From Thermoanaerobaculia bacterium (GTDB taxonomy: Bacteria; Acidobacteriota; Thermoanaerobaculia; Multivoradales; UBA5704), in NCBI GenBank assembly GCA_025937035.1, contig JAICSG010000314.1:1-5517 (forward strand): 5,517 nt of DNA. The letters are read 5' to 3'. Below are positions 1 through 5,517 of the stretch, one piece after another. Numbering within the stretch: position 1 is the first letter of the stretch; the number at the start of each line of letters is the position of its first letter. A program made the translations under genes and the position numbers. The notes under the pieces are model-generated. The model was not told where the DNA came from, ran no database searches, and worked only from the letters and a program-made list of their open reading frames with translations.

Positions 1-1803
1 ATGGGCCTGGCCAGCGACGACGCCAGCTTCCTCGACGACTTCCGGCTGAACTTCGCGCGCATGATCACCCAACTGTACGCGGCGCCGGTCCAGAACGGCA
101 TCACCTACGGATTCTGGGGCGGCCCCGACCTGATGCCCTCCAGCAGCAGCGGCATGACCGCTCTCACCGATTCGCAGTGGACGATCGGCATGTACGACAT
201 GCACTACCTGAGCCGGTATCAGCGGGACAGCGGCGACGCGCCGCTCGGCATCCCGGCCCTGAAGCCGAGCCAGGTGATCTCGTCGATCGCCCACACCTAC
301 AAGGACTTCGACGCCGTGGTCTACGGCGACGGCACGGTCTCCGGCCTCTGGGCGCGGCTCCTCCAGTACACCTGGTCGGGCCCCCGCCTGGGCGGCACGC
401 TGGCGGGCCCCGTGGCGGAGTCGGACCGCGAGCTCTACGACCCCGAGAAGACCGGCGCCGCCGAGGTGCTGATCCGCGCCGGCCAGCAGGAGGGGGACGC
501 CTCGCTGGTCGACTTCGGCCGCAAGCTGACGATCTACATGCTCGGCGACGCGGCCAAGGAGAACGTGCCGCTCGGCAAGCTGATGGGGCAGGATCTGACC
601 CGCATCCACCCGGCCGTGGCCCTGCTCACCAACGGCGCCGGCGCTCCGCCGCCGCCGGTCCCCAGCGCTCCCAACGCGCCGGGCGCCCTCGCGGCCCAGG
701 CCGCGTCGAGCTCCGCGATCAATCTCTCCTGGCAGGACAATTCGACCAACGAGGACTCCTTCCGGGTGGAGCAGCTCGTGAACGGCTCCTACCAGGAGAT
801 CAAGAGCCTGGCCGCCGGCACGACCGCGGTCCAGATCACCGGCCTGGCGGCCTCGACCTCCTACAGCTTCCGGGTGCGGGCGGCGAACACCGGCGGCTAC
901 TCGGCCTACAGCAACGTGGCCGCCGCCACCACGCCGGCCATCCCGACCCCGCCGGCCGCTCCCACCGCCCTGACGGCGCAGGCCGCCTCGACCAGCGCCA
1001 TCAATCTCACCTGGCAGGACAACTCGACCAACGAGGACTCCTTCCACGTCCAGGAGCTCGTCAACGGCGCCTACCAGGAGATCCAGATCCTCGGACCGAA
1101 CGTGACGAGCGTCCAGGTCGGCGGCCTCGCGGCCGGGACCACCAACAGCTTCCGGGTAGTGGCGGCGAACGCCGTCGGCTTCTCGGCCTACAGCAACGTC
1201 GCCAGCGCCACCACGCAGAGCGCCACTCCGCCGCCGTCCCCGGTGCCGGCCGCCCCGACGGGCCTCACCGCCAGGGGGGGGAGCGTGGCCGGCACGATCC
1301 AGCTCACCTGGACCGACAACTCGAGCAACGAGTCCTCGTTCCGCATCGAGGAGCTGATCGGCGGCGTCTACAAGGAGGTCTACGCGGTCGGCGCGAACGT
1401 CACCACGGCCCAGATCACCGGCCTCACCGCCGGCGCCAGCTACTCCTTCCGGGTGCGGGCCGAAAATTCGTCCGGCTACTCCGCCTACAGCAACGTGGCC
1501 ACCGGCACCAGCACGCCGGGGACGCCTCCCCCCACCGCCCCGCAGATCACCTCGGCCACCGGGATCGGCGGCGGCGCGGTGCAGGTCAAGTGGCGGGACA
1601 ACTCCTCGACCGAGGTGCAGTTCGTGGTCGAGAAGTCGACCAACAACAGCACCTTCGCGACGGCGGCGACCCTGCCGGCGAACACCACCACGGCCAAGAT
1701 CACGGGCCTGACCAAGGGGGTCAAGTACTACTTCCGGGTCAAGGCGGTCGACGCCTTCGGACAGGCGTCCTACAGCACGGTGATGATGGTCACCGTGCGC
1801 TGA
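1..1803 (+). CDS. Multi-domain protein with four C-terminal fibronectin type III domains, probably 5'-truncated
   Basis: The reading frame gives 600 residues ending at TGA 1801-1803. Residues 1-210 match no family I recognise. They are rich in aromatic residues (for example FWGGPDLMP near 38-46 and QWTIGMYDMHYLSRYQ near 59-74). Four FN3 domains follow, at about 222-311, 319-405, 417-504 and 512-600. Each has the Trp of strand B (LSW, LTW, LTW, VKW), a DNS-type turn, and the Y/N-x-FRV strand ending near an AYSN or SYS motif. Pro/Thr/Ala linkers separate them. FN3 arrays of this kind usually serve as spacers or carbohydrate/protein-binding modules on secreted enzymes, so the N-terminal part may be the end of a secreted catalytic domain (inference). 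The window opens exactly on ATG, but the first 30 residues contain no signal peptide and no upstream RBS can be seen. The true start is therefore more likely upstream. The C-terminus ends on the last FN3 strand, with no PEP-CTERM, LPXTG or other sorting tail. The FN3 assignment is firm; the function is unknown. Confidence 0.85.
   Translation: MGLASDDASFLDDFRLNFARMITQLYAAPVQNGITYGFWGGPDLMPSSSSGMTALTDSQWTIGMYDMHYLSRYQRDSGDAPLGIPALKPSQVISSIAHTYKDFDAVVYGDGTVSGLWARLLQYTWSGPRLGGTLAGPVAESDRELYDPEKTGAAEVLIRAGQQEGDASLVDFGRKLTIYMLGDAAKENVPLGKLMGQDLTRIHPAVALLTNGAGAPPPPVPSAPNAPGALAAQAASSSAINLSWQDNSTNEDSFRVEQLVNGSYQEIKSLAAGTTAVQITGLAASTSYSFRVRAANTGGYSAYSNVAAATTPAIPTPPAAPTALTAQAASTSAINLTWQDNSTNEDSFHVQELVNGAYQEIQILGPNVTSVQVGGLAAGTTNSFRVVAANAVGFSAYSNVASATTQSATPPPSPVPAAPTGLTARGGSVAGTIQLTWTDNSSNESSFRIEELIGGVYKEVYAVGANVTTAQITGLTAGASYSFRVRAENSSGYSAYSNVATGTSTPGTPPPTAPQITSATGIGGGAVQVKWRDNSSTEVQFVVEKSTNNSTFATAATLPANTTTAKITGLTKGVKYYFRVKAVDAFGQASYSTVMMVTVR
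664..1800 (+). repeat. Tandem FN3-encoding repeats (four units)
   Basis: Units lie at roughly 664-933, 955-1215, 1249-1512 and 1534-1800. Units 1 and 2 are the closest pair at DNA level. A 22-base exact match (742-763 and 1024-1045) and a 17-base exact match (901-917 and 1183-1199) both keep the same 282-base offset, that is 94 codons. Unit 3 shares the DNS-SNE-SF and YSAYSNVA motifs but is offset by about 297 bases. Unit 4 is the most diverged and ends in ASYSTVMMV. This pattern points to internal duplication, with units 1 and 2 separating last or being kept alike by recombination. Confidence 0.85.
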
Positions 1804-1829
1804 ACGTCCCTCCCACCCTTGCTCCCTTG

Positions 1830-1855
1830 ACCGGGCCTTCGGGCCCGGTTTTTTT
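1830..1855 (+). terminator. Rho-independent terminator of the FN3 gene
   Basis: A perfect 8-bp stem (ACCGGGCC at 1830-1837 with GGCCCGGT at 1842-1849) closes a TTCG loop at 1838-1841. This is the C(UUCG)G tetraloop, known to be unusually stable. A run of seven T (1849-1855) follows directly, and the hairpin begins 26 bases after the FN3 stop. On the minus strand the same hairpin is preceded by A and not followed by T, so it should be a strong intrinsic terminator only for rightward transcription. The convergent regulator gene's stop codon (TAA on the minus strand, 1854-1856) overlaps the end of the T-run. Confidence 0.93.
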
Positions 1856-3218
1856 ATGCCGTGGCGGGAGCTTCCTCTTCCTGTTCCTGCGATTCCTGCG
1901 AGCTGTTGAGATGGTTGTAGAGGGTCTTGAGGCTGATGCCCAGGAGGGCCGCGGTCTTGCGCTTGTCGCCGCCGGAGGCCTCGAGGGTCGCCGCGATCAG
2001 CCGGCGCCGGATCTCCCCGATCGAGATCCCGACCTGGACGTTGAGGCCGTTGGCGGCGGCCTCGCTCACCTCGCGCGGCAGGCAGCGGGCGGCGATCTCG
2101 TCGTCCGCCATGATGAAGGCGCGGTGGACCACGTTCTTGAGCTCGCGCACGTTGCCGGGCCAGGGATAGGCGCGCAGCCGCAGGAGCGCGTCCTCGGTCC
2201 ACTGCTTGGCGGTCCCCTGCCGCTCGTTGAGCTGGTCCAGGAAGTGATTGGCGAGCAGGAGGATGTCGTCGCCGCGCTCGCGCAGGAGGGGCATGTGGAT
2301 GGGGAAGACCTGCAGCCGGTAGAGCAGGTCCTCGCGCATCTTGCCGTCCTGCACCGCCTTGTGGGGATCGCGGTTGGTGGCGGCGACCACCCGCACGTCG
2401 ACGTCCACCGGCGCGTCGGACCCGATCCGCATCACCGAGCCGGTCTCCAGGACCCGCAGGAGCTTCACCTGGAGGTCGATCGGCATCTCGGTGATCTCGT
2501 CCAGGAAGAGGGTGCCCTTATGAGCGCGCTCGAAATACCCCTTGTGCCGGCGGTCGGCGCCCGTGAAGCTGCCGGGCTCGTGGCCGAACAGCTCGCTCTC
2601 GATCAGCGTGGGGGAGACGGCGCCGCAGTTGAGCGGCAGGAACGGCGCCTTCGACCGCCGCGACAGCAGGTGGAGGGTCTGCGCGGCGAGATCCTTGCCG
2701 GTGCCGCTCTCGCCGATCAGGAGGACCGAGGCTTCGGTGGGCGCCACCCGGTTGATCATCCCGTAGAGCTCCTGCATCGGGGGGGAGGCCCCGAGCAGCA
2801 GCCCCAGCCGGCCGAGCTCCTGGGGGACGGATATCGGCTCGGCGTCGGGGGACTCCTCCTGCTGGACGCTGACCAGGTCGGCCAGGAGGTTCTTGAGCCG
2901 GCCGATGTCGAGCGGCTTGGTCAGATAGTCGCTGGCCCCCAGGCGCAGGGCCTCCACGGCGCTCTCCACGTCGGCGTAGCCGGTCATGAAGACGACCTTG
3001 GTCGCGACGCCCAGCGCCTGGCTGGTGAGCAGATCGGCGCCCTTGCCGTCGGGCAGATAGAGGTCGACCAGGGCGATATCGGGGACCCGCTGGCCGATCA
3101 GGACCCGGGCGTCCCGGAGCGTGCCCGCCGTCTGGGTAGTGAACCCCTGCCCCTCGACGAGATCGGCGAGGGCGGAGAGGAAATTGGGGTCGTCGTCGAC
3201 AGCGAGGACGTGCGGCAT
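1854..3218 (-). CDS. Sigma-54-dependent response regulator, NtrC family
   Basis: This is a complete three-domain bacterial enhancer-binding protein of 454 residues, a usual length. Numbering is from the ATG at 3218-3216. The receiver (1 to about 115) has the acidic DDD 8-10, phospho-acceptor Asp52 in LVDLYLPDG, Thr79 and Lys101 in TKP. The AAA+ domain (about 137-370) has Walker A GESGTGKD (169-176), the sigma-54 contact loop GSFTGA (216-221, usually GAFTGA), Walker B GTLFLDEI (235-242), the arginine-finger segment REDLLYRL (295-302) and sensor II WPGNVREL (353-360). A Fis-type HTH (about 404-438, GGDKRKTAALLGISLKTLYNHL) binds DNA. A short acidic tail follows. It should act in the cytoplasm: when phosphorylated by a histidine kinase, not encoded in this window, it oligomerises and opens sigma-54 promoters. 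An in-frame ATG at 3236-3234 would add six residues. I prefer 3218 because MPHVLAVDDD is the usual receiver start, although neither start has a clear Shine-Dalgarno. It is divergent from the hydrolase gene. The target genes are not proven. Confidence 0.95.
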   Translation of the reverse strand: MPHVLAVDDDPNFLSALADLVEGQGFTTQTAGTLRDARVLIGQRVPDIALVDLYLPDGKGADLLTSQALGVATKVVFMTGYADVESAVEALRLGASDYLTKPLDIGRLKNLLADLVSVQQEESPDAEPISVPQELGRLGLLLGASPPMQELYGMINRVAPTEASVLLIGESGTGKDLAAQTLHLLSRRSKAPFLPLNCGAVSPTLIESELFGHEPGSFTGADRRHKGYFERAHKGTLFLDEITEMPIDLQVKLLRVLETGSVMRIGSDAPVDVDVRVVAATNRDPHKAVQDGKMREDLLYRLQVFPIHMPLLRERGDDILLLANHFLDQLNERQGTAKQWTEDALLRLRAYPWPGNVRELKNVVHRAFIMADDEIAARCLPREVSEAAANGLNVQVGISIGEIRRRLIAATLEASGGDKRKTAALLGISLKTLYNHLNSSQESQEQEEEAPATA

Positions 3219-3340
3219 AATTGGTGCAACGAGCATAGCACCAGCCGGATTCCAGAATTCGGCGTCCCCGCAGGTTGACCCTTATCATCGCGAAGGGGCG
3301 CCAACCTTTCCGGCACGCATCTCGCACCGCGCCCTCCCCC
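3219..3340. promoter_or_regulatory. Divergent intergenic region between regulator and hydrolase genes
   Basis: About 120 bases separate the preferred starts of the two divergent genes, so promoters for both should lie here or overlap the starts. It is locally less GC-rich around 3216-3260 (contains ATAATTGG and CCAGAATTCGG) than the surrounding coding DNA, which fits a control region. I found no convincing sigma-70 -35/-10 pair on either strand and no clear operator palindrome. A weak sigma-54-like site at 3311-3326 is listed separately. Confidence 0.5.
3311..3326 (+). promoter_or_regulatory. Weak candidate sigma-54 promoter before the hydrolase gene
   Basis: CGGCACG-N4-TCGCA matches the -24/-12 consensus TGGCACG-N4-TTGCA except at the first T and the second T of the -12 box. 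The GG and GC doublets are separated by the required 10 bases. The predicted transcription start would be near 3337, only about four bases before the GTG at 3341. That would mean a nearly leaderless mRNA, which weakens the call. GG-N10-GC is also common by chance in DNA this rich in GC. Confidence 0.25.
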
Positions 3341-3388
3341 GTGCACCGCCTCTGCCTCCTCCCCCTCCTCGGCCTCGCCCTCGCCTGC
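3341..3388 (+). other. Lipoprotein signal peptide with lipobox Cys
   Basis: The first 16 codons from GTG 3341 encode a very short n-region (MHR), a Leu-rich h-region and A-L-A-C with the Cys codon at 3386-3388. This fits the loose bacterial lipobox pattern. Position -3 is Ala rather than the favoured Leu, so cleavage by signal peptidase II is likely but not certain. The residues right after Cys are TQAEPQE, with no Asp at +2 that would suggest inner-membrane retention. Confidence 0.7.
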
Positions 3389-5491
3389 ACGCAGGCCGAG
3401 CCGCAGGAGCGCTCCGAGAGCGCCTACCTCGCCTACCTCCGCCAGGCCCCCGAATTCCGCCCCGTCCGCAAGGTGGCCGCCAAGCGCTGGGACACCTGGA
3501 TCTACATGCCCTGGCGCTACCAGTGGACGATCGGCACCGGGGAGGCGGGAGGACGGTTCTGCCGGGATTTCGGCATCAACGGCGGCATGACCGATCACGG
3601 CGAGGGGCCCCTCGACTGGCTGGAGCGCTGGCACCTCCGCTTCTACAACGACCACACGGCCGGCAAAGGGGACCTCTATCTGGACCCCGACGGCCTCGAC
3701 GCCCGGCTGCGCGATCCCAACGCCGTCCGCCCCCGGCCGCTCGACCGCGCCCTGATCGACCGCCTGGGGGAGACGGTGGCGGCGCGGGTGCGAAACATCC
3801 GGCGGAGCCCCGTGCGGATCGCCTACGCCCTCGACGACGAGGCCTCCTGGGGATCGTTCTCCCGCCCCGCCGTCTGGCGGATCAACGGCGACAACGGGGC
3901 CTACCAGCGCTGGCTGCAGAGCTACTACGGTGAGAACGCCCCCCAGGCCCGTTGGGTCACCCCCGCCGACCTCTTCCCCCAGCTCGCGAAGCCGCTGAAG
4001 GAGATCGACCTCTCGCCGCTGCTCGACCGGATGAGATACAACGACTCGGTCTGGGCCAACCTCCTGGGCGAGCTCGTCGAGCGCTGCAACCGGGAGGACC
4101 CCGAGACCCCCTGCGGCGTGGTGGGCGCCCAGGGCCCGGGGCTCTGGGGGGGCTTCGACTACGCCAAGCTGGCGAAGAAGGTCCAATTCATCGAGGCCTA
4201 CGACCTCGGCTCCTCTCACGAGATCCTCCGCTCCTTCGACCGCGACAACACGGCCCCGCGGGTGACCACCCATTTTCATGATGAGGCTCGAGGCACGGAC
4301 CAGGACGTCTGGCTCGCCTGGCACTATTTCGCCCACGGCGACCGGGGGATGATCGGCTGGGTCGACGGGAGCTGGTTCGAGGGGGAGCGACCCCGCCCCT
4401 GGCTCGACCGCTTCAAGCCGGTCCTTCAGGAGCTGGGGCAGGTCCAGGGGCCCAAGCTGGCCGGCGCCCGCTCGCTCCACGACGGCGTCGCGATCTACTA
4501 CTCACACCCCTCGATCCAGGTCTCCTGGATGCTCGACGCCGAGGCGCATGGGAAGACCTGGGCGAACCGCAACGACGACTTCCGGCTCGGCACCTCCCAC
4601 AACGTGCGCCAGGCCTGGGAGACGATGCTGGCCGACGCCGGGCTGCGCTACGACTTCCTCTCCTACGACGACGTGGCCCTGCACGGCGTGCCGTCCGGAT
4701 ACCGGGTGCTGATCCTCCCCGCCGTCTACGCCCTCTCGGACGCCGAGGCCCGGCGGATCGCTGAGTTCGCCCGGGCCGGCGGGACGGTGATCGCCGACTT
4801 CGGCTGCGGCCTCTTCGACCAGCACGGCCGGGGGAGGAGGCGCGGCGCCCTCGACGGCCTCTTCAGCGTGGAGCATGACGGCGGCGAGACCCGGAGCGAC
4901 TTCTTCGCCGGCCGCCTCTGGGTGGAGACCAACCAGGACGCCGGCTATAGCTTCCGCCGCTGGCGCGATCTCTTCGCGACCCTCCAGCCTCCGCTCCGGA
5001 AAGGGTACGCCGTGGCCGAGCGGAAGCTGGCGGTGGGCACGGAGCGGCGGGTGGGCAAGGGGCGGGCCGTCTATCTCAATCTCTCGCCGCAGCGCTATCT
5101 GATGGAGCGGGAGGAGGGCCGGGGGGACGAGGAGCGCCGGCGACCGTTCCTCGATCCTGTCCGCCGGGCCGGCGTGGTCCCCTGGATCGCCGCGAGCGGC
5201 GACCGGCCCCTCCCCCTGGAGGCGACCCATTGGTCGAAAGGGGGGCGCACCTTCGTCTTCGTGCTGCAAAACGTACCGATCGCCGGCCGGACCACCGGGG
5301 GCGGCGGAGCCGCCGGGCTGACCGGAGGGGAGGTCTCCATCGAGGTCCGACTGGCCGCTCCCATCCGCGACGTCCGGGACGAGCGGACCGGCCGCAAGCT
5401 CCTGGACGGCAATCACTTCCGGTTCCGCATCCAGGCCACGGAAGCCGCGCTCTTCAGCTTCGCGGGTCCGCCACCCCATCCTGAAAAGTGA
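3341..5491 (+). CDS. GH42-like (beta-galactosidase-type) glycoside hydrolase, predicted lipoprotein
   Basis: From GTG 3341 the product has 716 residues, close to usual GH42 length. It opens with a short lipoprotein signal peptide (hydrophobic LCLLPLLGLALA, then Cys16 in ALAC), so the mature enzyme is probably lipid-anchored outside the inner membrane. Residues about 40-370 look like a GH42/clan GH-A TIM barrel. YALDDEASWGSF (Glu167) sits where GH42 has its acid/base Asn-Glu, and is followed by the typical AYQRWLQSYYG helix. Next come LWGGFDYAKL (268-277), FIEAYD (283-288) and WHYFAHGDRGMIGW (327-340), which resembles the GH42 QAxAHGAD strand. HFHDE (311-315) lies where the nucleophile is expected. 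Residues about 380-520 form a GAT-like 'trimerisation' domain (VLILPAVYALS, then GGTVIADFGCG). A C-terminal beta domain (about 626-710) ends near ALFSFAG. Substrate is unknown; a beta-galactoside or related glycan is a family-based guess. An upstream TTG at 3275 would add 22 residues. I prefer GTG because it gives a compact signal peptide, but neither start has a clear RBS. Confidence 0.82.
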   Translation: MHRLCLLPLLGLALACTQAEPQERSESAYLAYLRQAPEFRPVRKVAAKRWDTWIYMPWRYQWTIGTGEAGGRFCRDFGINGGMTDHGEGPLDWLERWHLRFYNDHTAGKGDLYLDPDGLDARLRDPNAVRPRPLDRALIDRLGETVAARVRNIRRSPVRIAYALDDEASWGSFSRPAVWRINGDNGAYQRWLQSYYGENAPQARWVTPADLFPQLAKPLKEIDLSPLLDRMRYNDSVWANLLGELVERCNREDPETPCGVVGAQGPGLWGGFDYAKLAKKVQFIEAYDLGSSHEILRSFDRDNTAPRVTTHFHDEARGTDQDVWLAWHYFAHGDRGMIGWVDGSWFEGERPRPWLDRFKPVLQELGQVQGPKLAGARSLHDGVAIYYSHPSIQVSWMLDAEAHGKTWANRNDDFRLGTSHNVRQAWETMLADAGLRYDFLSYDDVALHGVPSGYRVLILPAVYALSDAEARRIAEFARAGGTVIADFGCGLFDQHGRGRRRGALDGLFSVEHDGGETRSDFFAGRLWVETNQDAGYSFRRWRDLFATLQPPLRKGYAVAERKLAVGTERRVGKGRAVYLNLSPQRYLMEREEGRGDEERRRPFLDPVRRAGVVPWIAASGDRPLPLEATHWSKGGRTFVFVLQNVPIAGRTTGGGGAAGLTGGEVSIEVRLAAPIRDVRDERTGRKLLDGNHFRFRIQATEAALFSFAGPPPHPEK

Positions 5492-5492
5492 A

Positions 5493-5508
5493 TGGCACGC
5501 CTTCTGCA
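5493..5508 (+). promoter_or_regulatory. Candidate sigma-54 (-24/-12) promoter
   Basis: TGGCACG-N4-CTGCA starts one base after the hydrolase stop codon. It matches the consensus TGGCACG-N4-TTGCA at every defined base except the first T of the -12 element. GG (5494-5495) and GC (5506-5507) have the required 10-base spacing. Transcription would begin near position 5519, just past the window, and drive a rightward gene not seen here. The presence of an NtrC-family activator 2.3 kb upstream supports the call. No hairpin terminator is visible between the hydrolase stop and this site. Confidence 0.72.
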
Positions 5509-5517
5509 CAACGCTTG

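Noticed and set aside
175..190. A 16-base exact repeat shared with 3521-3536, encoding QWTIG in both genes
   Set aside because: It is a single short match between unrelated contexts, best explained by shared codon bias and chance. No flanking similarity or mobile-element structure was seen.
664..1800. Regularly spaced repeats considered as a CRISPR-like array
   Set aside because: The repeats are about 90-100 codons long, in frame and diverged, and they encode FN3 domains. There are no short identical repeats with unique spacers.
3232..3247. GG-N10-GC on the minus strand as a possible sigma-54 promoter for the regulator gene
   Set aside because: It has several mismatches in the -24 element, overlaps the alternative ATG at 3236, and would leave a leader of only about three bases.
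3249..3262. Small inverted repeat ATTC-CA-GAAT around the GAATTC site as an operator
   Set aside because: The arms are only four bases and extension breaks at once, so it is not distinguishable from chance.
177..3278. A 1033-codon open frame on the plus strand running through the FN3 gene, the terminator and antisense to the regulator
   Set aside because: Its product is Arg/Gly/Pro-rich low-complexity sequence with no domain, and it spans two well-supported genes and a terminator. Long stop-free shadow frames are expected at this GC content.
3275..3280. TTGACC as a sigma-70 -35 box
   Set aside because: No acceptable -10 hexamer occurs 16-18 bases downstream; that position reads GCGCCA.
2518..3390. 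A 290-codon minus-strand open frame overlapping the regulator gene in another frame
   Set aside because: It is Arg/Pro/Gly-rich and shares the regulator's DNA in a shifted frame. The regulator frame holds all the conserved motifs.
3098..4480. A 460-codon minus-strand open frame over the hydrolase gene
   Set aside because: It is antisense to a clearly recognisable GH42-like protein, its composition is typical of shadow frames (Val/Gly/Glu/Pro/Ala-rich), and it has no domain.
4502..5509. A 335-codon minus-strand open frame over the 3' half of the hydrolase
   Set aside because: It has shadow-frame composition, lies opposite conserved hydrolase domains and starts inside the candidate sigma-54 promoter.

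Overview
This is a high-GC bacterial window with three protein-coding genes on alternating strands. I could not identify the species. The GC-rich third codon positions, a sigma-54 activator, a candidate -24/-12 promoter and a predicted secreted lipoprotein fit a Gram-negative-type bacterium such as Myxococcota, Acidobacteriota or a related environmental lineage. That placement is inference.

Layout. (1) Positions 1-1803 (+) encode about 210 residues that I do not recognise, followed by four fibronectin type III (FN3) domains joined by Pro/Thr/Ala-rich linkers. No signal peptide is visible, so the true start probably lies left of the window. A strong intrinsic terminator follows at 1830-1855. 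(2) Positions 1854-3218 (-) converge on that terminator and encode a complete NtrC-type response regulator: receiver, sigma-54-interacting AAA+ and Fis-type HTH. Its stop codon overlaps the terminator's T-run. (3) After a short divergent intergenic region, positions 3341-5491 (+) encode a predicted lipoprotein of the GH42 beta-galactosidase-like type: a TIM-barrel, a class-I glutamine-amidotransferase-like 'trimerisation' domain and a C-terminal beta domain. (4) The last 26 bases hold a good match to a sigma-54 (-24/-12) promoter reading rightward out of the window. A weaker match lies just upstream of the hydrolase gene.

How the parts may work together (inference): an FN3 protein of probable extracytoplasmic location and a surface glycoside hydrolase flank a sigma-54-dependent regulator. 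This suggests a cell-surface or extracellular polysaccharide locus under two-component control. No histidine kinase, glycosyltransferase or transporter is present in the window, so the pathway cannot be named. No tRNA, rRNA, CRISPR array, insertion sequence or prophage signal was seen. The main points for follow-up are the sigma-54 promoter candidates beside an NtrC-family activator, the divergent catalytic region of the GH42-like protein, and the tandem FN3 duplication with a G8 tract.
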